This document shows positions 33,548 through 44,792 of a stretch of DNA of 64,000 bases, one piece after another. A program made the translations under genes and the position numbers. The notes under the pieces were generated by a model. It saw nothing but the letters and a program-made list of their open reading frames with translations, made no database searches and was not told where the DNA came from. Source of the stretch: Adineta ricciae. Lineage: Eukaryota > Rotifera > Eurotatoria > Adinetida > Adinetidae. The stretch is taken from positions 248,001 through 312,000 of the forward strand of contig CAJNOJ010000097.1 in NCBI GenBank assembly GCA_905250025.1. The letters are read 5' to 3'. Position 1 is the stretch's first letter. Each line of letters begins with the position of its first letter.

Positions 33548-35203
33548 CTACCGTCTAGAATAATAAATGTATATCGCGGCTGCTACACCAATAGCGATGG
33601 CGAGAGCACCGCCTAAACCTAAGCCCAAGCCTAATTTTAGGCGGAAATTCTCATCTTCAAGCGCCTTGATACGATCAGCTAGGATTGAGTCAGTGCTTGA
33701 GGTGCCACTTGAGATGTATTGAATAGGATATACGCCGTAATAATCGAGACATGTGAAATTAACTGTTACATGTGTTTGGCAATACCATCTACTGCAAACA
33801 TCAAAGCAGGCGGTGGTCGTCGTGGTAGTGGTGGTAGTGGTCGTAGTGGTAGTTGTAGTAGTCGTAGTAGTAGTTGTAGTAGTCGTAGTAGTTGTGCTAG
33901 TCGTGGTCGTTGTAGGACTGGTTGTTGTGGATGTGGATGTGGTAGTGGTAGTGGTTGTGGTTGTAGTCGTCGTAGTCGTAGTAGTTGTTGTAGTCGTTGT
34001 GGACGTAGTAGTAGTGGATGTGCTCGAAGTTGTTGTTACGCTAGTGGTAGTAGTGCTGGATGTGCTTGTAGCAGCACTGCTAGTTGTCGTTGTAGATGTT
34101 GTTAATGTTCCGACTGCAGCGACGGTTGTTGTAGAACTCGTCGATGAAGTGCTCGTAGTGGATACCGTAGTGGTTGATGATGATGATGTGGTGGAATCTG
34201 TTGCGGTTGTTAGAGCTGTGGATGAAGTACTAGTAGAGCCCGTCACAATTGACGATGTCGTGGTGGATGCTGTGCTAGACGTGGTAGACCTTGTGGATGT
34301 CATCGTAGATGTGGTAGTGGATTCCGTAGTAGTCGTAGTGGTGGACCCTATCATAGTTGATGATGTTGTAGATGTTTCTGACGTAGTTGTGGTAGATCCT
34401 GTTACGGATGTAGATGTTATAGATGTTGCAGACGTTGTGGAGAATCCTGATAATGTCGTAGTAGATGTTGATGTTCCTGATACAGTTGTGGTTGATTCTG
34501 TCGTGGTCGTACTGAATCCTGTCGTAGTAGTGGTGGATGATCCTGAAGTAGTGGTGGTTGGTTCTGTCGTGGTCGTACTGGATCCAGTCGTAGTAGTTGT
34601 GGATGATCCCGATGCAGTTGTAGTTGATTCTGTCGTGGTCGTACTGGATCCTGTCGTAGTAGTGGTGGATGATCCCGATGCAGTGGTGGTTGATTCTGTG
34701 GTTGTCGTAGAGGCTCCCATCGTAGTTGACGATGTTCCCGATGTCGTCGTAGTCGATTCTGTGGTTGTCGTACTGGATCCTGTCGTAGTAGTTGTGGATA
34801 ATACCGATGTTGTCGTGGTCGATTCGGTAGTCGTAGTGGTAGTGATGGAAGCAGTCGTTGTGGTCGTGATGAATCCCGTCGTAGTTGTTGTTGACGTTGT
34901 CGACATCATTGATGTCATTTCGGATGTCTCCGGCATGGCAGTTGACGAACATACACATACACACGATCCATTGTTTGAACCTGAAGTGTCTCTTCTGTAT
35001 CGATAATGAAGATCATCAAACAATGGCTGTCCATTTGAAACGTCTGTTACAATCAATAACACGAGTATTTTAGTACTATTTAAAAATAAAAAGAATAGAT
35101 CATACCCTTTGGTGTTGGCAAACTGTTTACAAGATAGCAATTTGTAGAAATTAAACACCACAAAAACCATTTTTGAGCATTCTAACGTATGAAAAGAAAT
35201 CAT
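33548..35203 (-). CDS. Thr-rich mucin-like single-pass membrane protein
   Basis: An essentially uninterrupted frame of 551 residues. A hydrophobic leader region near the N-terminus is followed by a short RYRRDTS segment and a cysteine pair (CVCVCSS). Then come about 330 residues of almost pure Thr/Ser with scattered Gly, Ala and Ile, a classic O-glycosylated mucin stalk. Next is a small Cys module (CFDVCSRWYC), a short coiled-coil-like stretch (RIKALEDENFRLK) and a C-terminal transmembrane helix (GGALAIAIGVAAAIYIYY) with a basic end. It is probably a cell-surface glycocalyx protein. The N-terminus is uncertain and an extra intron could lie between about 35040 and 35110. Repeat composition also opens long frames on the other strand (for example 33753-35006), which are artefacts of the triplet pattern. 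Confidence 0.75.
   Translation of the reverse strand: MISFHTLECSKMVFVVFNFYKLLSCKQFANTKGYDLFFLFLNSTKILVLLIVTDVSNGQPLFDDLHYRYRRDTSGSNNGSCVCVCSSTAMPETSEMTSMMSTTSTTTTTGFITTTTTASITTTTTTESTTTTSVLSTTTTTGSSTTTTESTTTTSGTSSTTMGASTTTTESTTTASGSSTTTTTGSSTTTTESTTTASGSSTTTTTGSSTTTTEPTTTTSGSSTTTTTGFSTTTTESTTTVSGTSTSTTTLSGFSTTSATSITSTSVTGSTTTTSETSTTSSTMIGSTTTTTTESTTTSTMTSTRSTTSSTASTTTSSIVTGSTSTSSTALTTATDSTTSSSSTTTVSTTSTSSTSSTTTVAAVGTLTTSTTTTSSAATSTSSTTTTSVTTTSSTSTTTTSTTTTTTTTTTTTTTTTTTTTTSTSTTTSPTTTTTSTTTTTTTTTTTTTTTTTTTTTTTTTTTTACFDVCSRWYCQTHVTVNFTCLDYYGVYPIQYISSGTSSTDSILADRIKALEDENFRLKLGLGLGLGGALAIAIGVAAAIYIYYSRR
34425..34830 (-). repeat. 66-bp (22-residue) tandem repeats in mucin gene
   Basis: Inside the Thr-rich stalk, units of exactly 66 bp recur (for example 34496, 34562 and 34628, with diverged neighbours). 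Each encodes a 22-residue block of Thr runs with ES, ASGS and TGS spacers. The rest of the stalk is irregular ACN-type codon repetition. Confidence 0.8.
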
Positions 35204-36203
35204 ATATGTGTTGTGAGCAGTATATTATGGTAGTTACGAAATATCGACACGTCAGTTTACTTACAAATCCTGATATTCACACAGGATTTCTCTACTTTCA
35301 ATCGCTCATTGTCTAGAAGATATGCACCAATAAATGGCTATCTTACCATTTAGAAGGAAGCTTATTCGATTGATAATAATCTATAATGTAAGTACTTTGT
35401 CAAAACTAGTTGCATTCTGTGTAATTCTCCATTGAAAGTGTAACATATCTTTCAGCGAAATATGTTGATTTCAGAATTTCTCGTAGCGTTAATATTTCCA
35501 CAGGAAAAAAAAACAACGCATATGCAAAGTTTTGTAGCATAAATCTATATTTATACATATACTTTTCTCTTTGGTACAGAGCAGAGAAGAGAAAGATTTA
35601 CATAATAGAAAGCAGAACCAATTAAATTACTGTCGAGTAGTTCACAATATAGTAGTGCAAAAAACATCAATGTACAAATTTTGTTTTTCATCCACAAAAC
35701 TATATATGTTCGCCTCTGATTAGAAACTGTGCCCGACTACTTATATAAATGAATAATTCTAATAAGTGCTGATCGATTCACAGTTCTCATACTGATTTAA
35801 ACATTCGAATTTATCAAGTACATTTGCATAAATTTCGATTGATATGAAATAAACATTCGAAAAATAGTTTTCCAAATAACAATTATCTTGCTTGAGACAA
35901 GAGTCGAGCTTTTTATCAAAATCGTACTTTTCAAAGGAAGCAACCCATGACGAGTAAATATGAATTAATATTTTTCTCTCCATCGTTACTAGGGTGTTTC
36001 TACTTGAGCGACTATATTTTTACGACTGCACTATCAGTTGTCATTTTCTCTTATCCTCCGTTCTTTTACCATAAGGAAGGTTACGAAAGTATTTCACGTT
36101 CGCAGGTGGTATTTTGTTGTAACAAGAGAGGCTCGCATTCTTTTTTTTTCTCTCTCAACGTTACACGTTGTTAAAAAGAAAACAAGTGTACTTGATTATC
36201 AGC
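35204..36203. other. Intergenic region
   Basis: About 1 kb between divergent mucin and hydrolase genes. It is very AT-rich. A 74-codon minus frame (35983-35759) contains a few cysteines but no recognisable module. T-rich tract at 36140-36150, then an AG one base before the hydrolase ATG. Confidence 0.4.
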
Positions 36204-37347
36204 ATGTCGCGCGTTACAGCTATTGACTATGAAACAACTATTTTTACTCTCACACCCGATAGTCTTGGTCCTAACAAAGCAACTTTGTTACATGCTCGAA
36301 CGACAATTAATAATCAAACTCCAATCTATAAAGCAATACTTTATTTACATGGCTATATTGATTATTACTTTCAGTGAGTAATGATGAAGATTTCGTTCTA
36401 TTAATTTTGACATATATATGTCTTCAATTCAGTGATCATGTTTGTCAACGTTTTCTTGAGCATGGCTATGATTTTTATGCGCTCGATATGCGCAAATGTG
36501 GCCGATCAATTATTTCACCTGAACATGATCATTACATACACTATTGTACTGATCTTCGAGAATATGACGAAGAAATATCCTTGGCAATTGAACATATGAT
36601 CAAGCAAGCAGGTGACAGAGAACGAAAAATCTTATTGTTGGGCCATTCGACAGGCAAGATTGACAAGATACTCAGTTGTCACATAGATTTCATCCGGTTT
36701 GCTTTTTTTAGGAGGCTTACTCGCTACTTTATATGCAGCACGAGGTGCTAGATGTGCCGACATCGATGCCGTGATTTTGAATAGTCCGTATTTGACAGCA
36801 GTGAAAACAGGCTATGTGGAATCGATACTCTTGTCCATTTTGATGAAGTTACGTCGAACACACACCATACATGCACCCTGGTATGGGCGATCGATACATG
36901 TATCCGGTCGAGGTGAATGGAACTACGATGTAACGAAAAAGCCAGTTGAAAAACTGCCGTTACATGGACCATTTCTATCCACCGTGCGAACATATCAAGA
37001 AGAGATTATTCGAGGACAAATCAAAATTCAATGTCCAATATTATTCATGTGTTCAAACCGTTCACTCAGACCGGATAGAACTTGGCACGATGAATACACG
37101 GACGGTAGGCCTTTTTTCTTCTCATCGATAACACTCATCTATGATTCTAGTTGATCTTATTCTCGACGTTGAAACGATGAAAGACGCTGCTCGTTTGCTT
37201 GGCCCACAGATCACTATGCACGAAATTGAAAATGCTATGCATGATATCTTTTTATCGAAAGAATCCGTTCGTGAGAAAGCATTTGATATCATGTTCGAAT
37301 GGCTTCGCAATTTAGAAGCTGACTGGTCAGCGAAGAGCAAACTTTAA
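36204..37347 (+). CDS. Alpha/beta hydrolase (S33 / lysophospholipase-like) of bacterial type
   Basis: Four exons (36204-36373, 36433-36653, 36712-37104, 37151-37347) encode 326 residues. Motifs: LYLHGYIDYYF (oxyanion loop), YDFYALDMRKCGRS, nucleophile elbow GHSTGG (Ser about 129), VILNSPYL, an acid candidate in DLILDV, and catalytic His in NAMHDIF. The layout, including APWYGRSIH and GEWNYD, resembles a serine-hydrolase family I associate with actinobacteria and some fungi rather than animal monoglyceride lipases. Substrate is unknown; lipid or ester hydrolysis is likely. The second intron uses a GC donor (GCAAGA), which is needed to restore GHSTGG. There is no signal peptide, so the product is probably cytosolic. 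Likely acquired by transfer and later given introns. Confidence 0.85.
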
Positions 37348-37639
37348 CTAATATTTGTAGATTTTCCAAATCGTCTTTCTATCGATATCGACATGTGACA
37401 AAAAAAATTTATTTCTTTTTTTCTTCAAACAATCATTATCTGTCTGTTTCTTGGTCGAAGCTTGTAGGGAGACAGAACTGTCAACGAGTTAAACAAAGAA
37501 AAAAAAAATTGTACACACACATTTTTTGTTGGACATCAGCAGGATGATTATACAAACTAATTCACAAATCTGTGAAGAACAATAAACATAACAGAACAGA
37601 AAAAAAAAGTGAAAGAGAAATGTGCCTTTCTCAGAAAGT

Positions 37640-39311
37640 TCAATTTTGATCACGACTATCATCATTATTTGACCGATCGGACTCGTGTCCATTCTTGTCA
37701 TCGTCCATAGCTTCGTCTGCTGAATTACGATCGGCTGGTCTTTTGCTTTCATTATCGCTTCCATCACTTTCATCAGATTTGCGACGTGTTGATTTCTAAA
37801 AATAATAAACAAGAATGAGGATTTGCCGTAAGGTTTTTATTTACCTGTCGGTCATTTTCGTTGTCGTCTGCTCCATCACGTTTGGGTGAGGGTGTTCCAT
37901 CTTTGGAATGATTCGATGAGCGATCGTCGTCTTTGCCTTTTGATACTGATCGAGATGAATGACGTTTCGAACGACCGCTTTTCTTCTTACTGGGCGATTT
38001 CGATTTTGTTCGACGACGTTTCGAATGTTTTTTTTCACGATGGCTACCGGAATCGTTAGATTCGCTTCGATCACGCGATTGACTCCTAAAAAAAACATTT
38101 CAATTATCGAGAAGAACACAAATCCATCGTTAAACTGTGTACTTGTGCTTGCGTCTTGAACTACGTTCTCGAGTACTATCATGACTGGAATCTCGACTGC
38201 TACGGCGGCGACGTGATGATCTGAAAACATATGGATTTGAATTAGTTGATTCATCTTCTTTCTTACTTCTTTTTCGAACGACCGTGACTACTGCTACGAG
38301 ACCGTGATCGACTAAAGAATATAATCAAACTTTTTCTTCAAAGCAAATACAGCACTAAGAGACTAACCGATCACGGGAACGACGACGTGGACGTCTGAAA
38401 ATAGGAATTTACTCGAATACTTGATAGCAGCAAGAAAGACATTAACATACCTGCGATCATCATCTCTACCATCATCACTAAGAGAAACAATTGATAATAA
38501 TGTGTGAAAGTGTCGCTGATGAAACTCACTCTCCACCACGGAAACCACCAAGGGGTGGTCCACTGCGATAATTTCCTGAACGTGCTTTTGCATGTTCGAC
38601 TCGGACGCGTTGTCCACATACGACACTGAAATGGGAGTGATACGTGCATTCGATAACCAACATCTTCCCCGTTCACTTACCGTCCGTCCATATCTAAAAC
38701 GAAATCGATTTTGATTAAAGAAGCAAGAAAACCAACGACAACTTACTTCTCACAGCTGAATCAGCATCTTCGCCGTGTTTATAAAGTACAAATGCAAATC
38801 CTGGTGGATTGCTAGAATAGACGAAAAGTAGTTCAGAAGTGTGTCGGCTTTTAAATTAGATCTGATTATGTCGTCGACGGAAAGAAAGAGTTAGAAGAGA
38901 AGATAATGACGATTTCATTAATTTGTTGCGATGAATCAATAGAAGAGAACAGAAAAACGTAGTAGAAGTGTAGCATGATGCTGCTGATGTTTTTATTTTT
39001 GTCGACCAGCAACTGAAAGATCGGAATTGGAAATAATCATAAGTGTCTCATTCTCTTTCGGAAAATATATATATATACAATTTAGCAAGAACTTCAAGCA
39101 ACGAGTTTGACTTACCGTGCTACCCAACAATCGACCAGTGGTCCATATCGTTCACATTCATGTTGAAGATCAGATATATTTGTGCGTGCACCTAGATTGC
39201 CGATAAAAATTCGAAAGCCACCTAGACGAAATTAAATCAATGTGTTTTTTTTTCTTCAAAATTTTTCCTTTGCTGCAAACCTTGCCGAGAATCATAGATT
39301 GGCTGAGTCAT
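37640..39311 (-). CDS. SR-family splicing factor (RRM + RS domain)
   Basis: Eleven exons (39311-39281, 39221-39116, 38811-38747, 38693-38681, 38625-38530, 38477-38451, 38394-38368, 38311-38267, 38220-38143, 38085-37845, 37795-37640) join in frame to 294 residues. The RRM carries RNP2 FRIFIGNLG and an RNP1 region PPGFAFVLYKHGEDADSA, as in SRSF3/SRSF7/Rbp1. It is followed by VVCGQRVRVEHAKARSG and a Gly patch. The rest is Arg/Ser-rich, turning acidic at the end (SDESDGSDNES). SR proteins bind exonic enhancers and recruit U1 and U2AF. One exon is only 13 bp and two are 27 bp. The 304-bp intron 38812-39115 is roughly six times its neighbours, where an autoregulatory poison exon might sit. Confidence 0.9.
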
Positions 39312-39507
39312 TTATTTTCTTTGACTTTTAAAATCAAAATATCTGAAAGCACAATTGTTTCACTATGTATAATGATAAATAACTCTCATCCATTAATTTA
39401 TTTCAATTAAACAAAAAACCTCTTTGATTATTACAAATCACTGAAAAAAGAAAACAAAATATGAATGGGCACGTTTTTTTCGAAGATAGATGACGCTAAG
39501 TTCTTGA

Positions 39508-41165
39508 CTATTCATCTTTTATTGCCAATGGGTTCGCCTTGGCTAAAGAACCTCCGTTCAAATACGTATCGGGTGTCAGTTGTACATTTTCATTTGTTGA
39601 GACAACTGCGATGTGGGTTGGAGGTGTAACATAACGATTCCACATGATTCCAAGAAGTTCACCTAATCAGGAAAACCAATGCGCATCACTTCGAATCGAC
39701 ATCAAAGTTAGACTTACCAGCAATGACTGGATTGGTATTTTTAGCGATTAATCTCAAAAAAAGTATACCATCTCCACCCAGATGCTGATCAACAAATCTA
39801 TCGAATGAATGTTTCTCGGTATCGGTCAATTCTGACTGTAAATTCAGACGTAAATGTCGTTTCAAGAAACCACGACGACCACGATAACTCATATTACCAA
39901 CCCAGACGATAATGCCATAGAATGTCGCAAGGGATAAAAAGATTAACCAAAACCAGTAAAACGCAAAGATACGTTCATTGTACAGATTCACTGGTAAAGC
40001 ACATTGAATCTAGAATACGATCGAAAGACATGTATTATCTAGCAAGAATCGATTAACTTACGGTGTAGTTTAAATTATTATCACCTAGATATCGTATTGT
40101 AAAATCACAAAAGACAACCCGTGGAAAGATAAATTTGTTTTCCAACCAATCGCGTCCGTTCATGATTCCATAGAGAACTTTTTGTCCGTAGGATAAATAA
40201 TCAATTTGAAGATAATAGTTTATTAAAAAGAATTGACCGATTGCATTCAGGAGATAAAGAATCTTGATAAGAAAATAGATTCCTACAATTGATAGAAAAC
40301 TCCTCTTTCTCTGAAAACTAAAAGAAATCGATGGAATCTATACCTGTTAATACTCCACCTCCGGCAAAGAACATGCAAGCAGAAAGGGCTCGTTTGAAAA
40401 TATTATCTGTTTGACCAAGTTTCAATTTCGAGTATCGTTGCGCCTTCTCGTAGTGTTTTGAGAGAACTATCAATGTCGTTCGACGTTCCTCGGGATCAGT
40501 TAAATTGGTTTTTGCTACTTGGTGAATCATCGCTGGAATATCGAACGTTGCACGATGACCGACAAGATGCCATATCCATGCTGGTAGATATGTACATAGA
40601 GCAGCAAGAGTTAGTATATAAGGAACCCAAATATAGTATGGTGTCGTACGCGAACCTTGTCCGCCACGAACGAAATTTCGTGTTAATGCTGCATTCTCAT
40701 CAACTGCAAGAAAAACAAACATAATATCGTTTCTTTTGTTGTAGTTTTGAAAGCAATCTCGTACTTGAATATGTCGAGTGAATCCAGCAGTAATTATCCA
40801 CGTAAGTTTTATGTGTTCCGCCAAAGTCCGGTGGTGGAATACATTCAATTGGATCACCTTGAGAGAAGAATATTGAGACATGATCAAATGAATAGATCTG
40901 AACATACCAACAAATTGTTTAGCACTGAGTGCAATGGCAAAAAATCCAAGTAAAATTACTGTCCAACGATGACTATATCGGTCGTAAACATCATCATCCT
41001 ATAGAAACAACGACTTGACGATCAAAATTTCGACTTGACCATTAAACTTACATTACGACCACTTTGTCCAACTTTTCCATAAACACCAAGCTAAAACACA
41101 ACGCACATTGGAAAACCCTTGGACTGTTGTTTGACACGACTTACTATCTCATTTAACATGGTCAT
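39508..41165 (-). CDS. Innexin (gap-junction / hemichannel protein)
   Basis: Eight exons (41165-41145, 41090-41052, 40998-40908, 40857-40765, 40703-40344, 40282-40061, 40009-39718, 39662-39508) give about 423 residues. Features: DRYSHRWTVILLGFFAIALS (TM1), GDPIECIPPPDFGG, CWIHSTY, the family signature YYIWVPYILTLAAL (usually YYQWV), a third membrane stretch from GIYFLIKILYLL, and FAFYWFWLIFLSLATFYGII (TM4). Paired extracellular cysteines are present in loops 1 and 2. Innexins form invertebrate gap junctions and ATP-releasing hemichannels. By my count exon 40061-40282 is one base longer than the reading frame allows. Either I miscounted around 40071-40080 or there is a boundary shift; the flanking exons are in the expected frame. 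Confidence 0.88.
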
Positions 41166-42006
41166 TCGTACAGTTTGTTCTCAAGATATGCGAATACGTG
41201 GTATACTGACGATAAAATGAATGAAAAGCCAAGTGAAATTTTTGATGTTTCTGTTTATTTTTCAAGTGTACTGATGAGAAGAATAAGATAAATCATCGAC
41301 GTGATGATATACATATATCTACTGTATCAGTAATACGTGCCGGAGAGACATACATGGTATGCGAAAAGAAGGAGAGGAAGAATTTCAATAGACAAAAAGA
41401 ATGACGATCGAATTCTATCTGTGTGAACTGAACCACCAACCAGTTAGTTCACTGAAATGATGAAATCCATTTTTATGATGTCAACGCGCGAATGATTTTT
41501 CGATGCAGTGAAAACTAGTCCGTCGTTCATATCGATATGTTTAGTAGAGTTTCATCAAATAAATTTTTCGTGTTTTTCTTTGTCTGGAATGTTAACGATT
41601 CAGAGATAGATGTGTATGTGAATCTATTTCAAAATTGTTGATATTCACAGCTTGACTGTTTGATTTTCATCATGAACTATCGCCACATATGCCGTTCTTT
41701 GAGAACAATGTCGATCATTGTCTGCTCATAACTTGTCGTATTTTCTGAAATAATAACTTTGAAAAAATACGAAGTGAAATATCATTGACCTTGATGAAAA
41801 ACGCTTTCTTGTGCAAACACATTTAGAGCAGGTTATCAGCTGATAACTTCTCTCATAATTCACATGCTCGTTTTCTCAGCATCATCATTGGTGACGGTTG
41901 AATCTATATTTACCTCGTTTATGTAATGACAGTGCAATAAGGCCCAAATAAAACCAACGAAACTGTCGCGAGTTTCTCCTCAGTGTTAACATCGAATACT
42001 AGTAAA
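41166..42006. other. Divergent intergenic region, innexin / legumain
   Basis: About 840 bp, AT-rich, no gene supported. A short in-frame extension upstream of the legumain ATG (from about 41983) gives an alternative start. Confidence 0.4.
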
Positions 42007-43891
42007 ATGCGTTTACAACTCTTCATCGCAAGTATTGCACTTCTTGCTGTTATCGGAACTGCTTCAGCAGGACAAAATTGGGCCGTGCTTGTCGCTGGTT
42101 CCAATGGTTGGTATAATTATAGACATCAATCGGACGTATGCCATGCATATCAAATCTTACATAAAAATGGCATCCCAGATTCCAATATCATCGTTATGAT
42201 GTATGATGATTTAGCTAAAAACAAACAGTAAGTGATTCGCAATTGCCTGGTTCGATGTCTAATCGAATTATTCTCCCTGTCTCTCAATAGAAATCCAACG
42301 CCAGGTATTATCATCAATCATCCAAATGGTCAAGATGTCTACAAAGGTGTCCCACACGATTATACAGGCAATGTAAGATCTCTGAAGTTGTTCTCATTGG
42401 ATATTCATTGGAATGAGTGTGTTTTCTAGACTGTTACACCAAAGAACTTCATCAACGTTTTACTTGGTAAAAAAGATGCTATGAAAGGCGTTGGCAGTGG
42501 CAAAGTTCTCGAAAGGTATGTCGATTCTCCTACATTCAAACTAATTTCCATTATTCTGATTTGATTAGTGGTCCAGATGACAATGTTTTTATCTATTTCA
42601 CTGATCACGGTGCCACTGGTAAGTAGATTTGAATGTCTACATGAACACTTAAAACGGAAGGAATCTTGTTTAGGTCTGGTTGCTTTTCCAAATGGCGTTG
42701 TAAGTATTCTTTTTCGAATGTTCTTTCTTCTGTAAGACTATTCATTTGACTTTCTTATTAGCTCTATGCTAAAGATTTGAACAGCACCATTGCTCAAATG
42801 CACAGTGAAAACAAATACAAAGAAGTATGTACTTTGCCATTGGTCCGTTCGTTTTGAAATCTCTCTATCTTCCATCGTTAGATGGTCATCTATATTGAAG
42901 CTTGCGAATCCGGTTCAATGCTTGAAGGTTTATTGCCCGACAACATCAACATCTACGCTACAACAGCTTCCAATGCTGAAGAATCATCTTATGCTTGTTA
43001 CTACGACTCCAAACGTCAAACATACTTAGGTGATTTATACTCAGTCAACTGGATGGAAGATTCCGATGCTGAAGATATCAGTAAAGAATCTTTATTTAAA
43101 CAATTTCAAGTCACAAAACAAAAAACCACCGAAAGTCACGTTATGCAATATGGTGATCTTGTATGTCACATTTGTTTTGTATCACAATTTTTCTTATTTC
43201 TCCTTTTTTTCAAGACTCTCGGTGCTAAACATACTGTCAGCGAATTTCAAGGTGCCACCCGAAACGGTAAACAACAATCAGTTAGTCCAGTTGTTGATCG
43301 TATGAACACTTTACTCAAAGTAAGACGAGATTGAAAACAATGATTCATTCGAACTCGAATGTTTAGCGTGAAACTACTGCCACTGTTGATGTACGTATCT
43401 CAATCTTATCAAAACGTTTAGCCGACTTACCAGCTAACTCCGAAGAACGACTTTCAATCAAACGCGAACTCGCTTATACCGTCCGTGTAAGTTCTTCTTC
43501 TCAGATCTGTCTTGATTGTCTCCTTTCTTTCATCGTCTTAGCAACGCAGTATCATTTCGTCAACAATTGACAGCATTGCTAAGAAATCATTCGAAGTCAA
43601 CCGTTCTGGCTATTCTGACTTAGTCACTAGTCAACGTATGAAACTTACTCAACACGACTGTTACAAAGAAGCTACTCAACGTATTCACGCCAAGTGTTTC
43701 GATATTCAAGTTAGTTGGTTACATGATTTCCCTCGTCTAATCATCGCTTTTCTCATTTCTAGAATGAATTCGTCTTAAACAAATTATGGATCGTTGCCAA
43801 CTTGTGTGAAGTCGGTCTTCATAGTTTCACCATCAACAATGCCGTCGACGCTGTTTGCGATGTTCTTGGTCGTCAACAATTTGAATATTAA
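42007..43891 (+). CDS. LGMN: Legumain (asparaginyl endopeptidase, peptidase C13)
   Basis: Eleven exons (42007-42227, 42291-42372, 42430-42515, 42569-42618, 42674-42699, 42762-42824, 42882-43160, 43215-43319, 43367-43486, 43542-43709, 43763-43891) encode 442 residues, the length of animal legumains. A signal peptide (about 1-21) precedes [19 protein letters not shown]. Next come [22 protein letters not shown], the catalytic His in FTDHGATG and the catalytic Cys in IEACESGSM. All are intact. The C-terminal helical prodomain ends [11 protein letters not shown]. Legumains are lysosomal cysteine proteases cutting after Asn, and they activate cathepsins. Exon 5 is only 26 bp. I chose the ATG that directly starts the signal peptide. 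Confidence 0.96.
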
Positions 43892-44000
43892 ACAACAAAC
43901 CTTGATGTAGTTTTTATTGTTTTATTGTAATAAAAGCGTACATTTGAATTAGACATAACAGTATCAATTGGAAACATACATAACCCTCTTTCGCTGATCT

Positions 44001-44792
44001 CTACGACAATTGAGACGAGAAAAACAACATCAATAGGACGAAATAGAATTTCAATGACATATGCGAACTCGCTCCTGGTAATCGACCAGATACAGTTGTA
44101 ATATTATGCTTATGCAAGACTTTTTTCACAGCTTCGATTGTTAATGGACCATTACACAGCATTCGATTGCATTTAACAGTCATCATCGCAAAAGTACCGG
44201 AATCGTAAATGTTCACACTCGCAGATTCATGATGACTTCGTTGACATGAACGTCGATGAAGTTTGTACTTAATTAAATCATCGATGATTTGACATGCACC
44301 AATCATACCAGAAACGGCACATTGACGAACAGCATCGTTCGTATCGAAACAAGCTAAATCGTGGGATACATGCGGTTTTTGGTAGAGAATTCTTTCTAAT
44401 GCGGAATAAATACTTGAAAGGTTATATGGCCGCTGTCTCATTTCGAGCACTTTCATTTCAATGAACTGACGCGCACAATCATCGGTATCTGCACATGTAT
44501 GATCAATGTCATAGGAGAAGAACTTCGTTTTCGCAGTTTCAATCATAATAAATTGCTTACTATCACCGATAGTTGGATCGTTGTTTATCTCGCCCGGAAA
44601 TGTGACAGTGTAATTATGACGATTAAACCAAAACGTTAGTTTGGCGGTGCATCGCCAACTTGAACTCGTCATACAATTCCGCGGTAATATAAATGGTTGA
44701 TCTAAGGAGTAGCTCATCGAACAGTTATCTGTGCATTGTAATGTTGAAACAAAATTGAAAATTGCGATCGGCATGAATAGGAAAAGAAACAT
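44001..44792 (-). CDS. Orphan secreted, probably GPI-anchored Cys-rich protein
   Basis: Single-exon frame of 263 residues. An N-terminal signal peptide (about 1-18) is followed by an ectodomain with about 13 cysteines (TLQCTDNCS, CMTSSSWRC, CADTDDC, QCAVSGMIGAC, KCNRMLCN) and NxT/S sites. A C-terminal hydrophobic tail (FYFVLLMLFFSS) without a basic stop follows a small-residue stretch, as in GPI-attachment signals. I recognise no named domain; the CNRMLCN ending faintly recalls Ly6-type modules. It converges on legumain with about 110 bp between stop codons. Confidence 0.65.
   Translation of the reverse strand: MFLFLFMPIAIFNFVSTLQCTDNCSMSYSLDQPFILPRNCMTSSSWRCTAKLTFWFNRHNYTVTFPGEINNDPTIGDSKQFIMIETAKTKFFSYDIDHTCADTDDCARQFIEMKVLEMRQRPYNLSSIYSALERILYQKPHVSHDLACFDTNDAVRQCAVSGMIGACQIIDDLIKYKLHRRSCQRSHHESASVNIYDSGTFAMMTVKCNRMLCNGPLTIEAVKKVLHKHNITTVSGRLPGASSHMSLKFYFVLLMLFFSSQLS

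Noticed and set aside
33753..35006. 417-codon plus-strand frame of mostly Val
   Set aside because: It is the antisense of the Thr-rich mucin repeat (GTN against ACN). It has no start context or hydrophilic domain, and the minus frame has a stalk plus transmembrane layout.
35759..35983. 74-codon Cys-containing minus frame
   Set aside because: Considered as a last exon of a secreted protein, but no in-frame upstream exon or signal peptide could be found.
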